Assembly (NCBI GenBank): GCA_964609245.1
Contig: CAZSSB010000031.1
Coordinates: forward strand, 1-33,377
DNA length: 33,377 bases
Source of the DNA: JAFGCY01 sp964609245
Lineage (GTDB): Bacteria; 4484-113; JAFGCY01
Direction: 5' to 3'
Made by a program: the position numbers and the translations under genes. Each line of letters starts with the position of its first letter. Positions within the stretch are counted from its first letter, which is position 1. The notes under the pieces are model-generated. The model was not told where the DNA came from and ran no database searches. It saw only the letters and a program-made list of their open reading frames with translations. Positions 26,144 through 31,635 of this stretch are shown here, one piece after another.

Positions 26144-26235
26144 CACTTTGTCAGCCAGTAGGCGCCAGCGATGTAGGCGAGGGCGATGTGATCCAGCCCC
26201 CCCCCCCCGCAGCTGATGACTTGTTGTGCCGTCAT
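26143..26235 (-). CDS. Tiny membrane-associated protein containing a G12 tract (30 aa)
   Basis: Translated by hand: M-TAQQVISC, four Gly, then LDHIALAYIAGAYWLTK and stop. The ATG at 26235 is two bases after the previous stop and the stop overlaps the next ATG (TGATG), which supports it as a real gene. The four glycines come from an uninterrupted run of twelve G (plus-strand C at 26197-26208). Any other length that is not a multiple of three would break the frame. Confidence 0.5.
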   Translation of the reverse strand: MTAQQVISCGGGGLDHIALAYIAGAYWLTK

Positions 26236-26237
26236 GG

Positions 26238-26492
26238 CTATGGCTGTAGCCCCCACAGACTGGCGTTCGCGGTCCCTGCGCGCGGCCTACACGCGACGAA
26301 CTCGCCGTGCCTGTTGAAGTGAGACACGCCGCCCTCAAGCTGACAACGGATGAAGCTGTAGGTTATGACGTCGTAGTGCGGCTGCGCCGGCTCAGGCGCC
26401 CAGATGATCTGGGCTGCCCTGTAGGCTCCGATCATCCCCCCGAGCGCGGCCAGCGCCGCCGGCAACAGCCACGATCTATTGCTGCTCATCAC
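26238..26492 (-). CDS. Signal-anchored small protein (84 aa)
   Basis: The start MMSSNRSWLLPAALAALGG includes a basic residue followed by a hydrophobic stretch of about 18 residues with small residues, so the protein is probably anchored in or exported through the inner membrane. The remaining 55 residues contain two Cys (IRCQLEGG and FVACRPR) that could pair in the periplasm. The start overlaps the preceding gene by 17 bases. It could be a lysis accessory, but no spanin signature was found. Confidence 0.6.
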   Translation of the reverse strand: MMSSNRSWLLPAALAALGGMIGAYRAAQIIWAPEPAQPHYDVITYSFIRCQLEGGVSHFNRHGEFVACRPRAGTANASLWGLQP

Positions 26493-26679
26493 GATCTCGC
26501 AGGTGCCGGCTCCAGCGCTCGCCGTGAAGCCGCACGGTGTCTGTGAGGTTGTCGATAGTCGCCAATGCCTTTGCCAGCTCGCGTATCAGGACTTCACGTG
26601 ACAGCTGCTCGATCGGCCGGCCCCTGATGCGGCGACCTGTTGTCGTAACTGTTGTCACGCGAGGTGCCTGCTTGGCCAT
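26476..26679 (-). CDS. Small basic protein (67 aa)
   Basis: I use the internal ATG at 26679 (MAKQAPRVTTVTTTGRR); the upstream in-frame part crosses a strong hairpin and looks non-coding. The second half is one amphipathic helix (EVLIRELAKALATIDNLTDT, then LHGERWSRHLRDRDEQQ). No domain recognised. Confidence 0.5.
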   Translation of the reverse strand: MAKQAPRVTTVTTTGRRIRGRPIEQLSREVLIRELAKALATIDNLTDTVRLHGERWSRHLRDRDEQQ

Positions 26680-26705
26680 CTGCTTGTGCTGCTGTTGAGA
26701 TAGGC

Positions 26706-26745
26706 GGGGAGCCGGTGCGAAGTGTCTGGGGGGCACCGGCTCCCC
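26706..26745 (-). terminator. Strong hairpin downstream of the beta-barrel gene
   Basis: A perfect 13-base GC-rich stem (26706-26718 with 26733-26745) with a 14-base loop, in the gap between the barrel stop (26806) and the next start (26679). There is no U tract, so it may be a Rho-assisted or attenuating structure, or an RNA-stability element. Confidence 0.45.
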
Positions 26746-26805
26746 TACTGTGCCGCCCGCGCATGCAGGGAGGCCCGTCGAGGAGGTGGACGGCACAGGT
26801 TGGGA

Positions 26806-27444
26806 TCAGTTGAGCTTGAACGTGAGCCGTGCGCGGCCAACCGTCTCGGACTGGTCCACCTCAGCCGGAATGCCGCCGACGCTGAGAATTTCAGGCTCAA
26901 ACCGATAGTGAATCACCTCTACACCCAGCGCGAGGTTCGGCGCGACGTAAAGCTCAGCACCGGCGCCGCCAGCAATACCCAACAGATACTCGCTATCGGA
27001 GCCCAGGCCCTCGGTTGCTAGCTTGCTCTGCGTAATCGCCGGTCCAGCCGTAGCGTAGAGCAGTGCAGGCCCGGCCGTTACACCGGCGCGGCCGCGCACC
27101 GAAGCGAGCCAGTCGTTGGTGGCCTTGATCTGCACGCCCTGCCCGTTTGTGGAGCCGCGGATGTTGCGCAGCACGCCATCGACCTCGAGGCCTAAATACA
27201 TACCTTCTGGCGTGATGACGCCGCCACCAGCGACGATGCCGCCGAACAGCCCCTCGGCTGCTAGGTCGGTATCGGCCGACGACAGTGCAGCCGTCGCATA
27301 GCCGCCCGTGGCGCCGACGTAGACACCCTGGTGCACGCTGACACCGGGCGCGCCCGCCTTAACCTTCTCGTCCGCATGTGCGACAGGCGCGGCGCAGGCA
27401 TACAGGCCCAGCGTCACCGCCGCGATTGCTGCGATGCTCTTCAT
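26806..27444 (-). CDS. Secreted outer-membrane beta-barrel protein (212 aa)
   Basis: A clear signal peptide (MKSIAAIAAVTLGLYACAAP, likely cleaved after VAHA) is followed by alternating strands typical of eight-stranded OmpA/Omp25-like barrels: VYVGATGGYATAALSS, MYLGLEVDGVLRN, WLASVRGRAGVTAGPALLYA, AELYVAPNLALGVEVIHYRF, and a final strand ending RARLTFKLN. An AAGGGG ribosome site precedes the ATG at 27444. A phage-encoded barrel could alter the host surface, as Lom does, for example to block further infection or to affect host envelope properties. No enzymatic motif seen. Confidence 0.78.
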   Translation of the reverse strand: MKSIAAIAAVTLGLYACAAPVAHADEKVKAGAPGVSVHQGVYVGATGGYATAALSSADTDLAAEGLFGGIVAGGGVITPEGMYLGLEVDGVLRNIRGSTNGQGVQIKATNDWLASVRGRAGVTAGPALLYATAGPAITQSKLATEGLGSDSEYLLGIAGGAGAELYVAPNLALGVEVIHYRFEPEILSVGGIPAEVDQSETVGRARLTFKLN

Positions 27445-27464
27445 GTTTAACCCCTTGAGATTGA

Positions 27465-27575
27465 TCAGTAATTAGCCGCCACGACGTGAAACGACATGGC
27501 CGCCACGCCAGCAATCAGCACCAGATCGGGCCACCACAGTCGCAGCGCGCCCCTGGCTGTGCGGGCACCGATCAA
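27465..27575 (-). CDS. Tiny membrane protein (36 aa), TTG start
   Basis: A TTG at 27575 overlaps the stop of the coiled-coil gene as TTGA. The reading is basic at the start (IGARTARGALRLWW) with one hydrophobic segment (PDLVLIAGVAAMSFHVVAA). The overlap geometry matches other junctions here, but the start codon is rare and the ribosome site weak, so this is a candidate. Confidence 0.42.
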   Translation of the reverse strand: MIGARTARGALRLWWPDLVLIAGVAAMSFHVVAANY

Positions 27576-27937
27576 GGTAGCCCAACCAAGGCGCGGCCAA
27601 TGCGATCGGCGCCGGCCACCTGCCCGAACACCGCGGCCCCAATCAGCAGCAGCCCCAGCGCCACCTTGGCCGCCCGGATCGCTTGCTGCTGACTGCCCAG
27701 CTGCTCCTGCGCAGTTGTCGCGAGGCCCACTGCCCACTCGAGCCGCTGACCGAGCGACGACAAGCTTTGGTTGATCAGGCCTAACTGGTGGTGGCTGTCC
27801 GCCACCGCTCGCGTATTGTTGTCGACTCGCTGCTCCAGCGTGTGCAGCCGCGAGATCGTCCGCTCGTCCGTCTGTTGCAGGTGTGCCGTTCGCTCTTGCA
27901 GCCTGGCGAGCTCCGCAGCGATTTGAGCCGGCTCCAT
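27572..27937 (-). CDS. Coiled-coil protein with C-terminal membrane anchor (121 aa)
   Basis: Residues 1-90 form heptad-rich helix (MEPAQIAAELARLQERTAHL, RLHTLEQRVDNNTRAVADSH), followed by a membrane segment AAKVALGLLLIGAAVFGQVA near residues 89-108 and a short tail. A tail-anchored coiled coil resembles XhlA-type and other phage lysis or membrane-associated proteins. It is preceded and followed by tiny membrane genes, which supports an envelope role. The exact family is uncertain. Confidence 0.62.
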   Translation of the reverse strand: MEPAQIAAELARLQERTAHLQQTDERTISRLHTLEQRVDNNTRAVADSHHQLGLINQSLSSLGQRLEWAVGLATTAQEQLGSQQQAIRAAKVALGLLLIGAAVFGQVAGADRIGRALVGLP

Positions 27938-28071
27938 CCGACGCAGCCCCCGCCCTTAGTAGTGGTGGCAGAGGACGCAGGCGTGGCCATGCCTTGCTGC
28001 CAACCTCCGCGTCCTTGACTAGCTCGCTTGTCGACATCAACAGTGACAGCCTCCGGCGTGACGGCAGTCAC
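27781..28071 (-). CDS. Possible small ORF overlapping the coiled-coil gene (96 aa)
   Basis: A GTG at 28071 overlaps the stop of the 36-codon ORF (GTGA). The first 45 residues (MTAVTPEAVTVDVDKRASQG, then MATPASSATTTKGGGCVGW) have no competitor on either strand. From 27937 down, however, the frame lies inside the coiled-coil gene and has a Ser/Arg-rich, shadow-like composition. It could be a real overlapping gene, or the real product could end through a frameshift into the coiled coil. Confidence 0.3.
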   Translation of the reverse strand: MTAVTPEAVTVDVDKRASQGRGGWQQGMATPASSATTTKGGGCVGWSRLKSLRSSPGCKSERHTCNRRTSGRSRGCTRWSSESTTIRERWRTATTS

Positions 28072-28178
28072 CTCCACCACATCAGCGACCCGGTGACAGC
28101 CATGATGATCAGGACCCCAACGCCGCAGCCCATTACGGTCAGCATCATGAGGTCGAATACCCCCAAGTGTAAAATCAT
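28068..28178 (-). CDS. Tiny hydrophobic protein (36 aa)
   Basis: Translated by hand from the ATG at 28178: MILHLGVFDLMMLTVMGCGV, then GVLIIMAVTGSLMWWR and stop. It is almost entirely hydrophobic, a single membrane segment. It is the first coding region after the terminator at 28189-28221 and couples to the next ORF by GTGA. No ribosome site better than a weak GGGGCGGG is visible. Confidence 0.42.
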   Translation of the reverse strand: MILHLGVFDLMMLTVMGCGVGVLIIMAVTGSLMWWR

Positions 28179-28188
28179 TGCCCGCCCC

Positions 28189-28221
28189 AAAAGAAAAGCG
28201 GCCCGAATCACTTCGGGCCGC
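28189..28221 (-). terminator. Intrinsic terminator after the early/regulatory block
   Basis: On the minus strand a perfect ten-base stem gcggcccgaa / ttcgggccgc (28221-28212 with 28207-28198), four-base loop, is followed by ttttctttt (28197-28189). It lies about 50 bases after the stop at 28270. Confidence 0.85.
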
Positions 28222-28269
28222 CCATTTCTCGCCATCTAACAGATGTCTGCCATGTGCGTTGCAACGGTG

Positions 28270-28791
28270 TCAACCGGGGTCGTAGTGCAAATGCAGTTGC
28301 CAACAGCACTCCTGCAGGATCACGAGACCTGCCGCGATTGCCGGCACGCGGCTGGTGTAGGCCGTGCAGGCCCTGCCGATGCCTTCCAGGCCTACATCAT
28401 CGGTCACCGACAGCATCAGGGCCGTGCGCATGGTCTGCGAGGACAGCGCTGCCAAGGCGCGATCCATGCGCATGCGGGCATCAAAGCGCCGGGACTCCAG
28501 CAGGTCGCCCCCTTCTTCTTCGATGCGCTGGCTGATCGGCGTCCCATCGCCAGCGACGTCACCATAGCCTGCGATGCAGCGCGGCATGCGCGAGGCGATG
28601 GCGTGATCGCGCGCGAAGCGGGCATGCGCCGTGACGCTGTCGCGCGGCAGCTTGCCATCGCGCTCCAGCGTCTCGACCAGCGACAGCAGCCTATAGGCCC
28701 GCCGTGTCGTGCGTTGATCAACTTGCGGCCCCTCGTAGGCCGGTGCGCGCGCCAGCCGCTCGAGCGTCGGTGTGATCGTGTCGTCCGCCAT
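28270..28791 (-). CDS. Possible late-transcription regulator, DUF6456-like (173 aa)
   Basis: The ATG at 28791 has an AAAGGGG ribosome site six bases upstream. The C-terminal half (RMDRALAALSSQTMRTALML, VTDDVGLEGIGRACTAY, then ALVILQECCWQLHLHY-like ending) has the layout of the small alphaproteobacterial proteins annotated as DUF6456: a helix, a GLExIxR turn and a C-terminal helix. The position at the end of the regulatory block, immediately before a terminator, is where phage antitermination or late-activator genes lie. The family assignment is tentative. Confidence 0.55.
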   Translation of the reverse strand: MADDTITPTLERLARAPAYEGPQVDQRTTRRAYRLLSLVETLERDGKLPRDSVTAHARFARDHAIASRMPRCIAGYGDVAGDGTPISQRIEEEGGDLLESRRFDARMRMDRALAALSSQTMRTALMLSVTDDVGLEGIGRACTAYTSRVPAIAAGLVILQECCWQLHLHYDPG

Positions 28792-29302
28792 GATGTGCCC
28801 CTTTGCTCCGCTTGCCCCGAAACCGACAGCCGATCGCGTGGCTGCGGCTGATGACTGCGTTTCTGCTCCTGCCCAGCCGAGCCGCAACCGCCCCTGACGT
28901 CAGTCCAACGCACACCCCCTTTCTGAGAACCTCGTCTTCCGCCTGCGTCCAAGGTGGCCCTTTCCGCCCGCCTCGCAGTCCGAGCCGTGAGATGCGGTTT
29001 TCGACGGCTGACATCGACCTTTTGAGGCGGGCAGCCAGCCATGCCGCCGACCGCCTGCCGTGCTGCCGCCGCAGCAGGTCGTCCTGCTCCGCTGTCCACC
29101 AGCGGCTGCTCTCCCTGCCGTGGCCACAGCCCAGGCCGAGCTTGTGCGACCTGGCGCTGATGCCTTCCGACGTGCGATGCAGCGCTGCCCCAATCTCATC
29201 GAAGGCGCGACCAGCAGCGCGCATCTGCCGAATCACCTCGTCCTCACACGGGGTGTACTTGGCCCGATGCATGGTTGGATCGCCTGGATGTCTCCGTCTC
29301 AT
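28718..29302 (-). CDS. Triple GcrA/SANT-like repeat protein B (194 aa)
   Basis: Three DNA-binding-type repeats follow one another: YTPCEDEVIRQMRAAGRAFD (residues 15-58), WWTAEQDDLLRRQHGRRSAA (68-110) and PWTQAEDEVLRKGVCVGLTS (117-161), each ending in an R-x-A/S-V/I recognition helix such as GRSRNAVISRSHAIG. The arrangement W-T-x3-D/E-x2-L plus G-R-T/S-x-x-A-V is shared by the GcrA N-terminal domain and by Myb/SANT repeats. The ATG at 29302 overlaps the stop of protein A (ATGA). The basic C-terminus overlaps the next gene by 74 bases. GcrA is a cell-cycle transcription factor of alphaproteobacteria; a regulatory role is likely, the target unknown. Confidence 0.72.
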   Translation of the reverse strand: MRRRHPGDPTMHRAKYTPCEDEVIRQMRAAGRAFDEIGAALHRTSEGISARSHKLGLGCGHGRESSRWWTAEQDDLLRRQHGRRSAAWLAARLKRSMSAVENRISRLGLRGGRKGPPWTQAEDEVLRKGVCVGLTSGAVAARLGRSRNAVISRSHAIGCRFRGKRSKGAHHGGRHDHTDARAAGARTGLRGAAS

Positions 29303-29793
29303 CGCCGCGCGCCCTTCATCAACGTCACGCCTATGCGCTTCGCCTTTCCGCACACGGCGGACCTTGTCCGCCCCAGCTGCTTGGCAATCGCCTCCGCCGT
29401 CAGGTGCCGCGCCTGCTGGCGCAGAATGTCCACCTCCGCAGCCGTCCACTCGTTCTGGCGCTGCCATCTAATCCGCAGTCGCTGCATGCGATGCAGGATC
29501 GCTCTGGTCGTGCGGCCAGGCAGCACCTTCCGCATCAGCCTTGCTGGAACCTGCTCCTGCACGCACTGCCGCAGCAGCGCGTCCTCATCCTGCGTCCACC
29601 AGCAGTGCGGTGCCCCCGGCAGCGCGCCTGTCGCGCAGCGCAGTCGTCGCCAGCGCTGCTGGATGCCGCGCTCCGTGCGCCTCAGCGCGAAGGCCGCGTC
29701 CGCCCGGCTATGGCCCGCCACGATGGCATCGATCAGGTACGCATCCTCGCAATCAGTCCAGCGCTCGCCGCGCATGATGTCATCTGTGTGCAT
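29299..29793 (-). CDS. Triple GcrA/SANT-like repeat protein A (164 aa)
   Basis: Repeats at residues 11-52 (RWTDCEDAYLIDAIVAGHSR), 65-107 (WWTQDEDALLRQCVQEQVPA) and 116-157 (EWTAAEVDILRQQARHLTAE, then AIAKQLGRTRSAVCGKAKRI). The last repeat is the closest to GcrA (W-T-x2-x-V-x2-L and G-R-T-R-x-A-V-x-G-K). The ATG at 29793 is one base after the upstream stop. It is the upstream partner of protein B and probably arose by duplication. It could bind long or multiple DNA sites. Confidence 0.72.
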   Translation of the reverse strand: MHTDDIMRGERWTDCEDAYLIDAIVAGHSRADAAFALRRTERGIQQRWRRLRCATGALPGAPHCWWTQDEDALLRQCVQEQVPARLMRKVLPGRTTRAILHRMQRLRIRWQRQNEWTAAEVDILRQQARHLTAEAIAKQLGRTRSAVCGKAKRIGVTLMKGARR

Positions 29794-29794
29794 A

Positions 29795-30265
29795 TCAAAA
29801 CGGCTCCCTTGGTCGGTGTAGCCACGGCAGCTGACTGCGGCGCTGGCGCTCCTCCATCGCTGGCCTGTCTGACGGCGGCAACGGCACCTTCTTGGGCACC
29901 GGCCGGTTGACCACCGACCGCACCGTCAGCTCGTGCAGCAGCTGCTGCATCCGGCGCTGCACCCGCGCCCGCTCGTCGTCGCTGACGGTGGAGACAGGCG
30001 GTGGTGGCGGGGCCGGCTCCTCGGCGCGCTGTGCCGCCCGCAGCAGCCCCTCCTCGCGCCGCAGCGCCTCGATCATCTCCGAGATCCTTGGGAACCAGCG
30101 CTGCTCGCGAATGAGCCGCGTGGCAGCCGCATCCATCACCTCTGCAGGGTGGTCGCTGATCGCGCGGCGCACCTCCTCGAGGTAGGCCGCTGGATCGGTG
30201 ACGCGGGGCTCGCCCAGGGCGTTGAGCAGGCGACCGACGAAAAGCTCGTGCTCTCGCGTGCTCAT
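29795..30265 (-). CDS. Possible replicative helicase loader or replication partner (156 aa)
   Basis: The ATG at 30265 overlaps the DUF1376 stop (ATGA); the longer in-frame form reads into that gene. MSTREHELFVGRLLNALGEP, DPAAYLEEVRRAISDHPAEV and ATRLIREQRWFPRISEMIEA form a helical region like the N-terminal part of phage helicase-loader proteins, where FPxxxE is typical. A Pro-rich linker (APPPPPV) follows and then a basic C-terminus. Its pairing with a DUF1376 replication gene supports the idea. No ATPase motif is present. Confidence 0.5.
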   Translation of the reverse strand: MSTREHELFVGRLLNALGEPRVTDPAAYLEEVRRAISDHPAEVMDAAATRLIREQRWFPRISEMIEALRREEGLLRAAQRAEEPAPPPPPVSTVSDDERARVQRRMQQLLHELTVRSVVNRPVPKKVPLPPSDRPAMEERQRRSQLPWLHRPREPF

Positions 30266-31212
30266 CCCAGCCCCCCACGGTTCGCGGCGGCCAGTGCCGG
30301 TTGCTGCGATTTCCAAACCTCGTAAACCGACAACGGTCGCGGTTCTCCGCTACCGCCTGCGGCGGGTTTCCGACCGAGGTTCCTCTCCTTCAACGTCGCG
30401 GCCGTCTTCGACCACCAAGGCAGAACCCGGACCACCGGGCGTCCTTCTGCTCGATGGTTCTGGAGCATCATCCAAGCTTGTTGCACCGCCTCTTGGCCGT
30501 TGGTGACCAGCAGGCCCGACAACCACGTCTCGGCATGACTTCGATCGCAGCCCGGCATCGCCTTCAAAACGTCGGCAACCATCCGCTCCGCAGCTTCGTC
30601 TGGAACCCCGCTTTCTCGCGCAACCAAGAGAGAGTCCGTCTGTCTGTCAGACTCTCTTTCTTGACTCTTGGCTTTTGGTTGGTTTTTTGGCCCATTGAAA
30701 TCGTTGTGTTTTTCGGAACATACCCCCCCTAAAACATGGGGGGTTTCTATGGGGGTGTCCTGGGGGGTGTTGTTCAAGACCCCCCCAGATACCCCCCCAG
30801 ATACCCCTATGGAATCCTCCCGGGTGTTCCATCCCGGTGCCGGTGCAGCTTGCCGCGCGGGTGCCTCTTCAAAGCCGGCTTCGAACTCTCGGTGGGCGGC
30901 TTCGAGGAACCGCTCCTGGGCACGCCTGGAGATCCATCCGCCCGGGGTTTGGATGACGTGTCCAAGCCGCTTGAGCTGTCGTATGAGCTTACGGTACGCA
31001 TTCGTGTGCATTCCCAAGTGCCTGGCCGCCATGCGGTCGTCAGCGGGCACCATGCGGCCGGTTTCAAAGAGGTAGGCGCAGACGCGAATGAGCATGCCTT
31101 CCTGCTCGACAGACAGTCCGATGGCGTCAGAGCGCCAGTCTGAGGGGTAGAACCGGACATATCTCATGCCGCCTGCCTTGACGCTGGGTCGTGCTTCGGA
31201 TAGCTCTTCCAT
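30262..31212 (-). CDS. DUF1376-family replication protein (316 aa)
   Basis: YVRFYPSDWRSDAIGLSVEQ, then EGMLIRVCAYLFETGRMVPA and DDRMAARHLGMHTNAYRKLI, are the DUF1376 winged-helix signature found in phage replication initiators. It is followed by a Gly/Val/Pro repeat linker (about residues 135-165) and a C-terminal helical domain (DEAAERMVADVLKAMPGCDR) of the kind that often contacts the helicase. The ATG at 31212 has GGAG six to seven bases upstream; a GTG at 31224 and an ATG at 31167 also occur. It probably opens or recognises the phage origin. Confidence 0.75.
   Translation of the reverse strand: MEELSEARPSVKAGGMRYVRFYPSDWRSDAIGLSVEQEGMLIRVCAYLFETGRMVPADDRMAARHLGMHTNAYRKLIRQLKRLGHVIQTPGGWISRRAQERFLEAAHREFEAGFEEAPARQAAPAPGWNTREDSIGVSGGVSGGVLNNTPQDTPIETPHVLGGVCSEKHNDFNGPKNQPKAKSQERESDRQTDSLLVARESGVPDEAAERMVADVLKAMPGCDRSHAETWLSGLLVTNGQEAVQQAWMMLQNHRAEGRPVVRVLPWWSKTAATLKERNLGRKPAAGGSGEPRPLSVYEVWKSQQPALAAANRGGLG
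30723..30807 (-). repeat. C7/G6-rich repeat array in the linker of the DUF1376 gene
   Basis: The unit cccccccagata occurs at 30780-30791 and 30792-30803. Further homopolymer runs lie at 30723-30729 (C7), 30738-30743 (G6), 30751-30755 (G5) and 30762-30767 (G6). They encode Gly/Val/Pro/Thr linker repeats. Confidence 0.8.
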
Positions 31213-31254
31213 TGGTTGCTCCACGTTGGATTTGATGCTTGGCAGATCGTTTGG

Positions 31255-31635
31255 TCAGGCACCTCCTTTCTTCGTTCGGGTGGCTTCCTTGGTCGGGAAA
31301 TGCTTTGATGGGCCGGGCAGTGTGCGCACTTCCCGGCCCATCGTCGTTATGGACCACAGCACGAGCTGCTGCAGGCCAGAATCCCAGATCAGACAGATTT
31401 GATTGAGCGGGCGCACCGGCCTGATGATCTCGATCGCCCGCGACCGAAACGGCAGCCGCCGGATCACGCCGCGCTGCTGCATGCAATTGAGCATCTTATG
31501 GATCGTTGATCGCCCCGTGACAGCCCGCTTGCCCAGCGCCAGCGCCATCTCGTCGTAGGTGGGCGACACGCCGCCTGTGTCGCGCTGATAGGCAGCGATG
31601 TAGTCGAGCAGCTGCCGTTGTTGATGGGTAAGCAT
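31255..31635 (-). CDS. LexA-type winged-helix DNA-binding protein without protease domain (126 aa)
   Basis: The N-terminal 70 residues match the LexA DNA-binding domain: MLTHQQRQLLDYIAAYQRDT, GVSPTYDEMALALGKRA, then TIHKMLNCMQQRGVIRRLP and the RAIEI strand. The rest (about 50 residues) lacks the Ser/Lys catalytic dyad of LexA self-cleavage. The ATG at 31635 shares a base with the upstream stop. It probably regulates phage or host SOS-type promoters without responding to RecA by cleavage. Confidence 0.75.
   Translation of the reverse strand: MLTHQQRQLLDYIAAYQRDTGGVSPTYDEMALALGKRAVTGRSTIHKMLNCMQQRGVIRRLPFRSRAIEIIRPVRPLNQICLIWDSGLQQLVLWSITTMGREVRTLPGPSKHFPTKEATRTKKGGA

Noticed and set aside
27465..28040. 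Minus-strand open frame of 191 codons
   Set aside because: Its long central part is a Gly/Ala/Arg-rich shadow of the coiled-coil gene; only the last 36 codons (from TTG at 27575) look like a separate small gene.
28268..28273. TTGACA on the minus strand near the 28270 stop, considered as a late promoter
   Set aside because: No acceptable -10 box lies 16-19 bases downstream, and the hexamer overlaps the stop codon, so it is probably coincidental.
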